Source: Mangifera indica
Taxonomy: Eukaryota; Streptophyta; Magnoliopsida; Sapindales; Anacardiaceae
Direction of reading: 5' to 3'
Assembly (NCBI RefSeq): GCF_011075055.1
Contig: NC_058146.1
Span: 310,001-374,000 of the forward strand
Length of the DNA: 64,000 nucleotides
Shown: positions 43,401 to 55,286 of the stretch, piece after piece
How the letters are laid out: the number at the start of each line of letters is the position of its first letter
Position numbering within the stretch: position 1 is the first letter of the stretch
Program-made: the position numbers and the translations under genes
The notes under the pieces: generated by a model
The model's database searches: none
Told to the model about the DNA's origin: nothing
The model's input: only the letters and a program-made list of their open reading frames with translations

Positions 43401-45870
43401 ATAGGGCAACTACTGTATTAGCTCTTGCTTCTAGGGATTCAAAACCTGAGGATTTCAACCGGCCTGGCCACATTTTTCCTCTGAAATACAGGGAGGGTGG
43501 TGTGTTAAAAAGAGCTGGACATACAGAAGCTTCTGTTGATCTTGCCATGCTAGCTGGATTGGACCCTGTGGGAGTTCTGTGTGAGATTGTGGATGATGAT
43601 GGTTCCATGGCTAGATTACCAAAGCTTCGTGAATTTGCTAGGCGTGAAAACTTGAAAATCATATCTATTGCTGATTTGATAAGGTAACTGCAAGATTTTT
43701 TCTTTTCTTTATTTTACAAAGACCTTATGGGGTTGATTTTTTATTTTCACTTTATTCAAGCTAAAAGTATAGTGGAGAGACTTAGTTTTTCTGCAATGTG
43801 GGTTTGTGATGTTATTGTTATTTTTTAGTTAGTTGCATGCAAAAACTTGAATCTAATTCTTTCAAAATGTTGCCTTTTTTGTCTAACTGAATGTAAATAT
43901 GCTAATTTTTCACCTTTACAAACTATGTAAAAGCAGTGAATTTTTTATTACTAAGTTTAAATATTGGGTTTTCGACTATAAATATTTGCATAGGAATATG
44001 GTTATTTGGATTCATCCAGATTCCAGATTGCTTCAAAATATGCACCTGTCACTTGTAAAATTCTATGCTAACTAGTGCCTTTGTTCTATAGAGGTTGTTA
44101 GTATGGATGGTGTTAGTGAATAGTCCAATCAGACAGATTAATGATGGTCTTGACCATTTCCATGTATTTGTTTCTGGCACTACTGAACTTGAGCTCATTT
44201 CTTTTTTTGATACCGTCCTTTAATTTGCTCCAGTACATGATGAAACACTATTAAAACAAATCTAAACTTGTGAAGTCATCATTTTAAGGTGTAACATTCT
44301 TCTTATTATTATTTCCTTAAATTTGAATTTTATATATTAATGACTGTTCCAATATGGTCAATTATTGGCAGGTATAGGAGGAAAAGAGATAAATTAGTAG
44401 AACGTTCATCTGCTGCAAGAATACCGACAATGTGGGGGCCATTTACAGCTTACTGTTATAGATCAATCTTAGATGGGATTGAGCATATTGCAATGGTTAA
44501 GGTAAGGAATATTTATGTTTGATAATCAACTACCAGGCACCAAGATTGATGTAGCTGTTTTCAAGTAGGGAAGTCTGTTTAACAACAGCTCAAAAATCTG
44601 TGGGACTTAGTGTCAGGATCCCATGTTTTCGTGATCTTAAGCTGTGGACTTGTAGTTTTGTTTGCCTTCTGCTTGAAATGGATTGAGATTGCAAATATAT
44701 TTGGTGTGATGTGTTTTAGACTCTTAACTTAATTAGAGTAAGTATATGATATTTCAATTACCCTTTCTTATCTCTTGTTGTGAAAAGAACAAAATCTCTC
44801 GCATGTTAGACTATACTCACAGTTGAAATTTTATTTTATTTTTATATTATTGATGTTATTAGTCCTTTATTCTGCTATTTACTTATGGCAAAAGTTTAGA
44901 GTACAAAATGAATAATATGATGGTACTTGTCTTTTCCATTTTGTGGAGGTCTCTCCGGGTTTCATAATTCATGTCATATAACAATAACTCAGTACCATTG
45001 AATACAATTTTCTTTTTCATTCTGAACTTAGATTTGTTTCTTAATCCTTTATCTTGTGAGAGTAACTGAACCATGTGCTTCCGACAGGGTGAGACTGGGA
45101 ATGGTCAGAATATTCTTGTGAGGGTACATTCTGAATGCCTCACTGGAGATATATTTGGGTCAGCCAGGTGTGATTGTGGTAATCAACTTGCACTTGCAAT
45201 GCAGCAGATTGAGGCTGCTGGTCGAGGTGTGTTGGTTTACCTCCGTGGGCATGAAGGAAGAGGCATTGGTTTAGGTCATAAGCTTCGATCTTATAACTTA
45301 CAGGATGATGGGCGGGATACAGTGGAGGCAAATGAGGAACTTGGGTTGCCTGTTGATTCCCGGGAATATGGCATTGGTGCACAGGTAAATTGGATTAATA
45401 TCTTGAAGTGTTTGAAAGTTGCATTAAGATGAAAGCTTTCATGATGCTTTGCCCAGCATTTGATATCGCATTTTTTATGATGCTTTTGTGTATGAAATAT
45501 TTGGAACTCAAAATAACTCAGTATATCTATCTGTTCACTACATTTTTCTTATGAAAACTGTTGCAATGTTGAATATATTTGCTTATGCTTGCAGATACTA
45601 AGGGATCTGGGTGTTAGAACAATGAAGTTGATGACCAACAATCCTGCAAAGTACATTGGACTCAAGGGTTATGGTTTGGCTATTGCAGGAAGAGTTCCGC
45701 TGATAACTCCCATCACATCAGAGAATAAGAGATATTTGGAAACAAAACGTGCCAAAATGGGCCACATGTATGGACTAGAATTAAACGGCCATGTAAATAG
45801 TCTCATTAGCAGTAATGGTAATGGTAAACCAAGCAATGGTTCTTCATCCGATGCTGTGTCTGATTCATAG
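40495..45870 (+). CDS. RIBA: RIBA: DHBP synthase / GTP cyclohydrolase II, bifunctional riboflavin enzyme
   Basis: It catalyses both entry reactions of plastid riboflavin synthesis: ribulose 5-phosphate to 3,4-dihydroxy-2-butanone 4-phosphate, and GTP to the pyrimidine precursor. Seven exons (40495-40535, 41269-41620, 41731-41952, 43361-43683, 44372-44501, 45088-45384, 45595-45870) give 546 aa. A transit peptide ([14 protein letters not shown] and on) precedes the DHBPS domain with [11 protein letters not shown] (137-147), [14 protein letters not shown] and the [14 protein letters not shown] segment. The GCHII domain has the zinc cysteines of [14 protein letters not shown] (373, 384, 386), [10 protein letters not shown] and REYGIGAQ. 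Both active sites look intact, as in RIBA1 and unlike the RIBA2/3 isoforms that lost one activity. Intron 3 contains a 1.1 kb transposon. Confidence 0.97.
42013..43128. mobile_element. 1.1 kb hAT-like non-autonomous element in RIBA intron 3
   Basis: The ends are TAGGGCTATATTCGAATC and GGCTCGAATCCAGCCCTA, which match as inverted repeats at about 18 of 22 positions. They are flanked by 8-bp repeats tgcaccat (42005-42012) and tgtaccat (43129-43136), one difference. Subterminal GAGCTC/GAGCC-rich sequence matches the RPS6-upstream MITE at 14355. The interior is AT-rich with no transposase frame but carries a tRNA-like gene at 42160-42232. Confidence 0.88.
42160..42232 (-). tRNA. Degenerate tRNA-Arg(CCT)-like gene inside a transposon
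   Basis: Read on the minus strand, the 73-nt segment folds as a cloverleaf. The D-arm is GCTC-AGTGGATA-GAGT. The anticodon stem is TCTGT/GCAGA with loop TTCCTAA, so the anticodon is CCT. The T-arm is ATAGG/CCTAT. Box A (TAGCTCAGTGG) and box B (GGTTCAACACC) are well kept, and a T6 terminator follows about 10 nt downstream. The acceptor stem (GTGCCTA against CTGGCGT) is poorly paired. Relative to the usual plant tRNA-Arg(CCT) most changes are C-to-T or G-to-A, so it is probably a pseudogene that may still be transcribed by pol III. Confidence 0.7.
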
Positions 45871-48421
45871 GCCATTCAGTCATGAAATGAGGATGAATTC
45901 TGACATGAAGGAAAGGCAGAATAAGCTTTATTGCCTAAACCGGTTAAAGATATCAGATGATTTCATTTCTCTGCAATACTTCGTCCAGATTCAATATTGT
46001 ACTGAGTGTAATATTGTTTTTGAGGTTACTGAGGAAGAGGGATTCATTCATTTTCTGTACAAGAAATCAAAATTTTATTTGAGTTTGGGTTATGCGTGAT
46101 GTAACATATTTTTCTTGGTATATGAATTCTGTGTATAGAACCTTCAATTCTTGTATTTCTTTGAATCCTTATCATTTTCTGATAGGTCATGTAGTCTTTG
46201 ACAGAAAGTGATGCGCATTGTATTGAGATTTAATATGATTTTGTGCACTGTGGCTGAAACAAGTATATGAAGAGAGTTTTCAAAGCATCATCATAATTGG
46301 TACCTAAACAAGTACGCATTATACGTGTACATAGTGTTATTCTAAGATTTTATTTTTTCCTTTTAAACTAGTGGTTTAAAACTGATAGTGGGTATTGGCT
46401 CAATGAAGGGTTGGTTTGGATTTTTATGGATGGAACGATAAGACAGATGCTTAGATTAGTGAATTGTATAAATAAATATTAGAATAATATTTAAAATAAT
46501 TTTATTTATCTAATTATAAAATTTATAATCTAAATTGTATTTTATCAAAATTGAATTTGGTTTGATAGTCATGGATGTCTATAGGCGTTGTGTTTGAGTC
46601 TAAAAAATTTGCTTTTGTTGAAATAGTCAAGACTTGTCATATTGTAAACTATTCCAATCGTTGGTCGTAATAGTTCTAATCACAATAAGTTTATATCTCA
46701 ATAATTCAACTGCAAATCGTATTGATCCTCAACAACTATATCAAAAAGAGATATTTAAATTTTTAGTTTTATTTTAATCTGTGTATACATATATACTATT
46801 TATCTTAAATTCTAAATAAATATACCATAACAGTAATATATGTTTTTTTAAAATATCTCTTTTAACGAGACTTATGCAAAGAGATTTTCTATATTTTTTT
46901 CTTTTTCCTCTTAAATTTTTTTTTTACAACTTTAGAATTGTACTATAAAAAATAGAATAAATATTTCAAAAATTAAAAAAATTAAAAATTAAAACAGATT
47001 TCAAATTAAGAATTCTTTGAAGTGATAATATAAAAAAAAAAAACGAGTTACCGAAATTCGGTCACATCCAATTTACCAAAATTAGAGCTCAGTTAATAGG
47101 ATTATCAGATAAATAATTGATAAATATAGTTTAAAAAATCATTTGGTGGGGTTTAATTGGAAGAATGAATGGTTGACGTCAATGAAGGGTTGGATCTTTC
47201 TCTGAATAAATATTTAAAGATTTCTTTTCTTTTTTTTTTTTAATTCTTTATTTTTGATTCTTTCACTCATGGGCTCCACTGCATGAATAAAAAAGTAAAA
47301 AAAAATAAAGTCATTTACAATATTTTATTTTAGCTGTTCTCCATTTGCAACATTTTATTTTAACAAGTGCACTTGAATTTATTTTTCAATCAAACTTGTA
47401 TGGCCCGTTGCATAAAGAATAGAGAAAAAAAAATTCAAGGAGGTGGTTGGCAACGCTAATCCGCTCTTCATTTAAAAACTTTTTAGATTTGAATTTTTAT
47501 ATTTTATAATCATTAATATAATATTATAACAATTTTAAATAATAAAAATAATATAAAATAATTTAACAACATAAAATCATAATAAAATTAAATTTCATAT
47601 GAATCTATCATACATTATTTGATTTTTAATTATTCATAAAAAAAATACATAACATATTTACTTGAATGTAGATGATTTTACTATAAAATCTTTACAACAA
47701 ATGTTAATTCTCTAAATAAATTTAATAATTTTTGTTTTTTCCTCACTGAATGACTAAGAAAAAAGAGGGAAATAATATTCTCTATTTTTACATAAGTTAC
47801 ATTAATTCAAGTATTTTAATATAAGTAGTATATATATATAATATATATATACAATTAAAAAAAAAAAAAGGTAAAATTCCTATCAAAAAATTTCCTCACC
47901 CAACCTGTTACACAGCCATTGGGAAATAGTTAAGACTATTGAATTGGTGGACCTAATCCGGATTTCAAATCTCTGCTTTAAACTTTCCTTACCGAAACCG
48001 TTACAAATTCAATTTTTTTTAATCTAATTAGGTCTAAATCAGTTGAATCAAATAATGAAAACTCTGATTTCGATAGCTCTTTAGCGAGTTTTAATTTTAT
48101 ACGACCGTTGCTTTGATGCTACCTTTGTTACTTAAGTACCGTTGGGGCTTTTACATTAAATCTTCACTGTCAAAATTTTATTTAATTTTTTTTATTAATA
48201 TAATTGAACCGTTTGGGGTTCCACCAATAATTTTTTATAAAAAGTAACCGACTCATTCAACAGCCAACAATTATAGCCGTTAGGCCTTCCCTCTATAAAT
48301 ACTCTTCGTCTCCGCTTCGCATATCGCTCAAACTGAAATCTTTAAACCTTTCTTCGAAACTCGTCGCTCAAGCCGAAACTATTTAAACTTTTCTCCGAAA
48401 TTCGTCTTTTCTGCAACTTCA
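45871..48421. other. RIBA 3' region and AT-rich intergenic DNA
   Basis: The first roughly 300 bases look like RIBA 3' UTR. From 46450 to 48200 the sequence is very AT-rich, with TA tracts near 47830 and no exon-like frame. The AGP promoter is at the end, with a TATAAAT box at 48294-48300, about 125 bp before the ATG. Confidence 0.5.
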
Positions 48422-48763
48422 ATGGCTCGCTCAACCGCAACTCCTATCTCTTTCCTTCTAATCTCACTCCTCTTTGTTTCTTCAATGGCTCAAACTCCAG
48501 CTCCTGCTCCTGCTCATTCATCTGTGCCACCGTCCTCTTCCAAGACTCGGCCGGTGGCTGCGCCGTTTCCATCGAAGATTACGCCGGTGACTGCTCCTTC
48601 TCCTGTCGTCATCACTTCACCGGCTCCTGCGACTTCTCCCTCGTCGATCTCCTCCCCCCCGTCTGAAGCTCCTGCTCCAGCTGAGAACGCTGCCGTTTTC
48701 AATAGATTCGCTGTTGCTGGATCTTTGACTGTTGGATTATTCGCAGCCGTTTTGATTATTTAG
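48422..48763 (+). CDS. Classical arabinogalactan protein, copy 1
   Basis: An intronless gene for a 113-aa cell-surface proteoglycan core. A signal peptide (residues 1-23, ending SSMAQ) is followed by a Pro/Ala/Ser/Thr-rich region with dispersed AP, SP and TP dipeptides (QTPAPAPAHSS, TSPAPATSPSS, SEAPAPAE). These are typical sites of hydroxyproline arabinogalactan glycosylation. The C-terminus (AVAGSLTVGLFAAVLII) is a hydrophobic GPI-anchor signal after a small-residue cleavage region (ENAA). It resembles the AGP1/AGP10 type. A second AGP lies 651 bp downstream, suggesting tandem duplication. Confidence 0.88.
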   Translation: MARSTATPISFLLISLLFVSSMAQTPAPAPAHSSVPPSSSKTRPVAAPFPSKITPVTAPSPVVITSPAPATSPSSISSPPSEAPAPAENAAVFNRFAVAGSLTVGLFAAVLII

Positions 48764-49414
48764 AGTGACGTGTAGTGAGTGCAGTGTTAGGGATTATTTA
48801 TTTATTTATATTTATTTGTATTAATACATTAATTTGCTGGGAATAAATTGCTCATTGATATTTGAATCTCTAACATTAGTTTAATGGAAAAAAGTAAAAT
48901 TCATACCAAGATTATATAATGTTTGAATTCATACCAATCATTCCGAACCATTGGGCAAACTATTGGTCAATTTGGATTGGATAAATGTTTAAATTACCAA
49001 TCAATTTAGTCAAACCACAATGTCAACTTCGTGTTTGGCAAGGAACACATTTCTTTTCATTGGCACACATGGTTCAAGTATTTCTTGACATCAATTTAGA
49101 AAATAATTTATGTTACTATTTAAATGAGCTCATGAGATTTAAACTCTTCGATCTCAATTAATTTTTGGAATATGATTTTTTTTTTTAAGGATTTATTAAT
49201 TTTTGAAATATTATCTTTTAATTAAGATAGTGATGGTATCTGCGCAATGCCAGCGGCAGCTAGTGCATAGCATCCAAGAGTTTGGGTTCATGGTAATTTC
49301 TCTAAACCTTGAGGAGTAACCTGTGATTGACCATTTACTTTCTCTGTATAAACCCTCATTTCTACCCAAAATATTCTGTGCTTCTTCGTCGTGAGCGAGC
49401 TTTTCTCTGCAACA
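48764..49414. other. Spacer between the two AGP genes
   Basis: It holds the 3' region of copy 1 and the promoter of copy 2, which has a TATAAA box at 49347-49352, about 65 bp before its ATG. No other feature seen. Confidence 0.5.
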
Positions 49415-49810
49415 ATGGCTGGCTCAGCCACTGCCCTCTTCACTCTCATGCCACTTGTCTTTGCCCTTTCAGCAATGGCTCAGTCTCCTTCACCTTCACC
49501 TTCTCTTTCAAGATCGCCACCCTTGATTTCACCACCACCGGCTCCAGTCTCTTCTCCCTTTAAGCCACCACCAGCGTCTGCACCAACTCCGAGCAAGACT
49601 CCATCAATTTCGTCTCCTTCTCCGACCACCGTGACAACGTCACCTCCTGTGCCACCTCCGTCTTCTCCTTTGACTCCTTTTACTCCATCCGTGATTTCAA
49701 CCCCACCAGTCGGCGCTCCTGCCCCGTCTGCAAATGCAGCCGTTTTTCACCGGTTTTCCGTCGGCGGATCGGTGGCTGCCGGGGTGCTTGCGGCTGTTTT
49801 GGTGATGTAG
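49415..49810 (+). CDS. Classical arabinogalactan protein, copy 2
   Basis: An intronless gene, 131 aa. I chose the ATG at 49415 because it starts a clean signal peptide (MAGSATALFTLMPLVFALSA, then MAQ). The frame is open a little further upstream without an ATG. The mature part is richer in Pro than copy 1, with SPSPSPS and PPP runs, so extensin-like arabinosylation as well as AGP glycosylation is possible. It ends in the GPI signal GGSVAAGVLAAVLVM. The shared layout and the matching NAAVF(N/H)RF(A/S)V motif before the anchor show that it is a paralogue of the neighbour. Confidence 0.86.
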   Translation: MAGSATALFTLMPLVFALSAMAQSPSPSPSLSRSPPLISPPPAPVSSPFKPPPASAPTPSKTPSISSPSPTTVTTSPPVPPPSSPLTPFTPSVISTPPVGAPAPSANAAVFHRFSVGGSVAAGVLAAVLVM

Positions 49811-52001
49811 AATGTTGGGTTGCAGTTACTTTTGACTACTGTTGTCATATTCTTAATGTTATTGTTCCTGTTATTGCATCTTCAATCGTCTTGAAAATTA
49901 TGATCGACAGGTTAAATTGATCAAGCTTCACAACAAGCCTTTTCAATTAATTCTAACAACTATACGCGCTATTAAGGTGGGATTCAATCTTGACTCCAAA
50001 TAAAGCTGCGCTGGATCCAATTTGAAATTGACAAATTGAGATTCTTGTTTCACCCAAAATAATTTAAATTTGAATAAGATTAAAATTGACTTAAACTAGA
50101 ATATTTGAATGAATGAGAACTTAATTAGTTTCATGAAAATAAGCTCAATTCTTGATCAAACCTGGCTCACTTTATTTGGATTGAATATACCCTGATGCTC
50201 ACTATTGCACTAACAACTACTCCATATGGATCCATGTTGTTTTTATAATAACATGTGTATACTTTATTGACATAGATTAAAATACATTATTTGCTACTGA
50301 AGCAACTCTCATTTGGATTTGAATAAACTTGAATTCATCACTGATTATCTAAATAAGATGGTTGAAATTGGTTGATGTATATCAAAGAATGGGGAGTGCC
50401 TACATCGAATTGGCTTGCAAAAATCAGACGTTTATGTATCGAATAAAGGAAAGAAACACACCGGGCTCTTTGGTTGAAAAGAATAATAATGGGGCACAAC
50501 TTTACAGATGTTTGTGCAGTATTGACCGATGACCAGAAGAAAGAAAAACAAAGGGGAAGCTTTGTAGGAGGTAACGTGGTCGTTAAGTTGCTTTTTCACT
50601 TTAATTACTTTTGTTTTTCAATTTTCCAAAGTTTGGAGCATGTTTTATATTTAAAATTATTTAATTATATAATAACATATATTAAACATGTATTAAAAAT
50701 AAATATATATATAATTTTATTAATTTGTTTATAATCTGAATAATGTTTGGATTGAGTGTTTCCGACATTATTATACAGGGTCCTTAAAGTTTTTAAATTT
50801 GTATACGAGAAGCATGCTTTTGATTAAGTCTATGCAAGTCTCAAGTAATTATGATTAATGAACAAACCTCAAACTAGCTCCTTCATACCCTAAAGCCAAC
50901 AAAGTAAGCGTGTAGACATTCTAATTCGAGATTGTGAGAAAACATCTACTTAACGAAGAATCTATTCTAATTATTTTACAAAGATTTTCATATTTCTCAT
51001 TTGTAACTTTCTCCTCGATAAGAACAAGAATAAATCTTTAAAATCTTAATTGAATTAGGAACCCCTTATTATCCTATTTCAAATAAAACATCCACTTAAT
51101 GCTCTTATAATTAGAGATCAAACACTTTGAATTAAGTGTTGATAATTATACACACTTGAACATATAGTTCATTATATTCATTCTCTAGTGATTATACAAC
51201 AACTAATAGTTACGCTATGAGTATAGACATTTTAACCACATGGTTGAATAACATTTAAAATCTTGCGTTTTATTCTCTCTTTACTCATTGATATCACATA
51301 GTAGTAAACATTACAATCCAATTATATTCCAATTACCTCTACCATAACCTAACTTTGTGCAAGAGTATAAATTGCGTGTATTAATCAAAGATAAAAAATC
51401 GCATCAACTAACATGAATCTAATTTAAGTAATGTTCAAATTATGTGTCTTCTAACCCATAATAGGGAAAGACGTCATAATCGCGACCCCCCATTTACACA
51501 AATTACAAACTCTATTTATAGTTTCTATCTTCCTTCATTAATCTACTTTAATGGTAGGGATTTCTTATTTTATGAATTTCAGAAGACTTGGTCCACCCCA
51601 AAAGTAAAGCTAAAGGTGCAAAAAAATAACACAATGTTAGAATTTATGCTTTATAGTTTTTTTTTTTTTTTAACTTCAAAATTCAAAATTTAGAAAAGTA
51701 ATCATCAAAGTTTCACACACCTAAAAAGAACCTATAATTTTATATTACATTGATCTTATTTTTGCAAACAATTGATTAGGAATAGACAATTTTGTCACTT
51801 GGATTTGATTTGGATTAAACATGAATAGGACTCAATTTGAAATCAATTCAAATATAAAAAAATCAGTTTGATATGATTTTATAAACTAACATAAGAAAAT
51901 ACATACCCTACAATTTATTAATAGATGAATTCTCGATAACGTTTGACTCCTAATCATTTATCATCAAAACTCCACTGAAATTGATGAAGTCGCATATATA
52001 A

Positions 52002-52040
<39 letters not shown>

Positions 52041-53060
52041 ACAACATTTTGAATACTAAGAAAGAAATTCCTCTTAGAGCAGCTAAATGCTCTGAAGCTG
52101 TAGGAACCAAGAGACCGTATGTGTAACCCACGAGCCACTTTTACCAATTAATTGCAAGTATAAAAAGAGGACCAATCAGATTTTTGTACGTTCTTCTGGA
52201 ACGGGTTTGTGGGCCTTGAAGCCCATAAATTTCATGTCCAAATAAATTCAAAACAGAGTACTACATCTGTGGTTTTCAATATGGGTGGATTCGAGTCTAC
52301 TCCAATTGATAGATTAGTTTGTGATTGAGGTTGGTTTATTCCACATATAAATAGTACCATTAAATAAGAAGAAAGAAAAAAAATTGTTGGAAATTATGAA
52401 AAAAAAATGCCGGAGAAGAATAAAAACAATTGTTCAGAAAAAAAAAAAAAGAATTAGAATTACTGAAAGGGAAATCATCAAAGGAAAAAGATGAATCTTT
52501 GAAAAAGAAAAAAAAAGAATTATTAAAATATAGAAGAATCATCACCGCTAATGAGAAAAATTGTGATGCAGTGACAGTATTAAATTCTTAAAATTAGGTT
52601 TAGATTTGATATGAATTGCTAGTTTTATTTTTTCATAATTGAATTGAGTTTCAACCCCATTCCTATTGAGATAAATATATATGTTTCACAGGAAACGGAT
52701 AGACACCAAGTTGTAACTGGAAGCCAAGTTAACAACAAACACACAAAATTCTCAATCCAAAATTGAATAATATCACATAATTGAACCAGTTATAAACATT
52801 TTAATTATATTCAGATTATATTATCGGTTGGACAAACCCCAAATCCACCATTAACCGGGTCAACGATTCATCCAAATCTGAAAACACTGCTTCCATCATT
52901 CCAAGTTCCACTTCTCTGTCACAACATATATATAATAATATTCTATAACTCTTTTCTAATTTTTTTCCCTAAATCCTTCAACTACTACCTTCCCACCCCG
53001 CCCACCTTTTCTATCTCTGAATCTTCCTCTCTTTCATGTTCTTCATCCTCTCTTCACACC
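49811..53060. other. Long gene-free interval before the ATL gene
   Basis: 3.2 kb of AT-rich DNA. Positions 49980-50170 contain low-complexity repeats of aattgacttaaa/gaatgag type, possibly an old MITE. A (GA)n tract lies at about 52015-52040 after a TA tract. Positions 52360-52545 are A-rich with GAA words. Positions 52920-53060 are the likely ATL promoter and 5' UTR (CT-rich). No convincing coding sequence. Confidence 0.5.
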
Positions 53061-54146
53061 ATGAAACCTCATCATCTTCTTCATCATCGCAGAAGCTTGA
53101 AAGAAGATCCAGCTTCAAATCTTCAAGACTGCATGTCATCTTGTAAACCTGATAACCCAGACAGTTATTATTCCTGTGTTGACTTCTGTTCTGATACAAA
53201 TTTCAGTTACCCACCGGTTGAAAGTCCACCTGTTTCTTCATCACTACCTCATCATTCAAACAAAGCCCACAAGTTCTTGATCATCACACTCACAGTTTTC
53301 GCCGTAACCTTTGTTGTTCTTGCCTGTTGTATTCTCTACTTCAAGTTCTATTTAAACCGGCGTGCTTCGAGGAGAGTTTCGTCGTCACAGCCGCCGCGAA
53401 CAGATGGTGAAGAAACCCGTGATGCTTTTCTGGATGAAGATGACGGCCCAGTGGTTGACCACCACATCTGGTACATCAACACCGTTGGTTTGCAGCCGTC
53501 GGTTATCAGTGCCATCACGGTTTGCAATTACAAGAAAGGCGATGGTCTTGTTGAAGGCACCGAGTGCTCCGTTTGTTTGAACGAGTTTCAAGAGGACGAG
53601 TCTCTCAGGCTTTTGCCCAAGTGTAATCACGCTTTTCATGTTCCTTGTATTGATACTTGGCTTCGCTCTCACACCAACTGCCCCATGTGCCGAGCTCCGA
53701 TTGTGAAGAATAATAACAATAATAATACGTCTGCTGAATCATCATCTTCTGCTTCTGCTTCTTCTTCGTCAACAGCACCAGATTCCATTGCTGTTGATTC
53801 AGCTGCTGGCAGTGGAGCTCAAGTTGAAGGAGCAACTGAGAGAGAAATGGAAGAAGGAGTTGTTGAAAGGAGGATTGAGATTGAGCCCATTAGAAGATCG
53901 GTTTCTTTGGATTCTGTGTCAGCTTTAAAGATAATTCAAGCGGTTAGAGGGAATTCTTCAGATGCCCAGATGGGAAAAGAGAAAGATCCGAGAAGGAGAA
54001 TAGGTTCGAGAAGAGTGAGCAGGACTGAGAGTTTGAGAAGATTTGTGGGAAGTTCTTCAATTGCTAGATCTTTGCAACTTGGTCCTGTTTCATTCAAAAG
54101 ATCGTCTTCTTGCAGTGGAAAATTCTTGTTACCGAGGAGCAGCTGA
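53061..54146 (+). CDS. ATL-family RING-H2 E3 ubiquitin ligase
   Basis: An intronless gene, 361 aa, as is normal for ATLs. The N-terminus has a conserved Cys-rich stretch (LQDCMSSC...YYSCVDFC). One membrane segment spans about residues 72-96 ([19 protein letters not shown]). A basic patch follows, then the GLD-like motif ([10 protein letters not shown], 143-152). The RING-H2 is complete: Cys169, Cys172, Cys188, His190, His193, Cys196, Cys207, Cys210, with the E2-contact Trp200 in [13 protein letters not shown]. The long Ser/Asn-rich C-terminal tail is probably disordered. The closest match by memory is the ATL51/ATL52 group. ATLs ubiquitinate membrane or signalling proteins, often in defence; the substrate here is unknown. 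Confidence 0.95.
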   Translation: MKPHHLLHHRRSLKEDPASNLQDCMSSCKPDNPDSYYSCVDFCSDTNFSYPPVESPPVSSSLPHHSNKAHKFLIITLTVFAVTFVVLACCILYFKFYLNRRASRRVSSSQPPRTDGEETRDAFLDEDDGPVVDHHIWYINTVGLQPSVISAITVCNYKKGDGLVEGTECSVCLNEFQEDESLRLLPKCNHAFHVPCIDTWLRSHTNCPMCRAPIVKNNNNNNTSAESSSSASASSSSTAPDSIAVDSAAGSGAQVEGATEREMEEGVVERRIEIEPIRRSVSLDSVSALKIIQAVRGNSSDAQMGKEKDPRRRIGSRRVSRTESLRRFVGSSSIARSLQLGPVSFKRSSSCSGKFLLPRSS

Positions 54147-55286
54147 TCTAGCGTGGATTCGATCGGAGTACAGAGCTTTGATCAGAAGGTTGTTTACAAA
54201 TGTCATCGATAAGATATCAACTTGTTCAAATAAAGTCGACTGGGATCGAATCTACCCTTGAAATGTTTCAGGTCAGATTTCCATGAACTTTAGAGATTCA
54301 GCTGGAGTTATTTTATTGCTCTTTTTCAAATCCTGCAATTTTGTTGTATTAAGTTTGCAAAGAGATCCATGAAAGGAAATGGATTTTCTTTACCAAGGAA
54401 TTAATTGTAAGTAACAACTGCGTTATTGTAAAGTGATGATATTTAGTACACAATTTTGATTGATGAATTGAAAATTTGATTCAAATGAAAATTGTATATC
54501 ACGACCAACTCAAATCGAGCTACCAAGTTTGAAACTTCAGCTTGATCCAACCTATTTGCCTTCTCATACCATGGCATGGACTTCTTCTTACCATTAAACA
54601 AGGCACCCGAATTTATTTATTTATTATTCTTCCAGCGTTTTCTTTGGACTCGTTCTTTCTGCTGGCTTGGCTAACTTTAAAAATTCAATTTGAACTTGGA
54701 GATGTTGAAATTATGAATTAATTAATTATTTGTGAAGAGATCATGTGCTGGCCTCGGATGGTTGATTGGCTCAAACAAGCCCAAATCCACCTAATCCTTC
54801 CTTGTTGTTTAGCAATTTTTTTAGATTTAAATAAATTTTTTTAATCTTTAATAATTCAAAAGAATTAAAGCTCAATCCACCTAAAAACATTAAAATTCGA
54901 TCTCACTCTATAAGTCTTGTATGTAGTAATGCACCAAGAAAATTTAAATATGAATTTATTAAATATATTTATTTATTTGAGAACGTTAAAATATAAATGT
55001 TTATAGGCAATTGTTTGTATCTATGTCTTCAATTTTAGTCTAACTGTATCCAGTCCAGTCAGCAACTCTTGCGTGATTCCACTCAGATTAATCCCATCTT
55101 AAAATGAGTTTTAATCTTAATTTAAACTGGATCAATCACTCCCATCACAAATCCAGTTAGCCCAATATACTCTGGTAGGCCTTTGAAATTAACAGCCCGT
55201 TACAAACAACCCCAACAAGAAAACCGAAACAAGCAATTAAAACCCACTTAGTCGAATTTGCCATCACCCTGCAAACGTAAACAGCC
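54147..55286. other. Intergenic region between ATL and PPR genes
   Basis: It holds the ATL 3' UTR, then AT-rich DNA without repeats I can define or exon-like frames. The PPR promoter is at the end. Confidence 0.45.

Noticed and set aside
52360..52545. Minus-strand frame rich in Phe and Asn
   Set aside because: It reads A- and GAA-rich low-complexity DNA; there is no start context or homologue.
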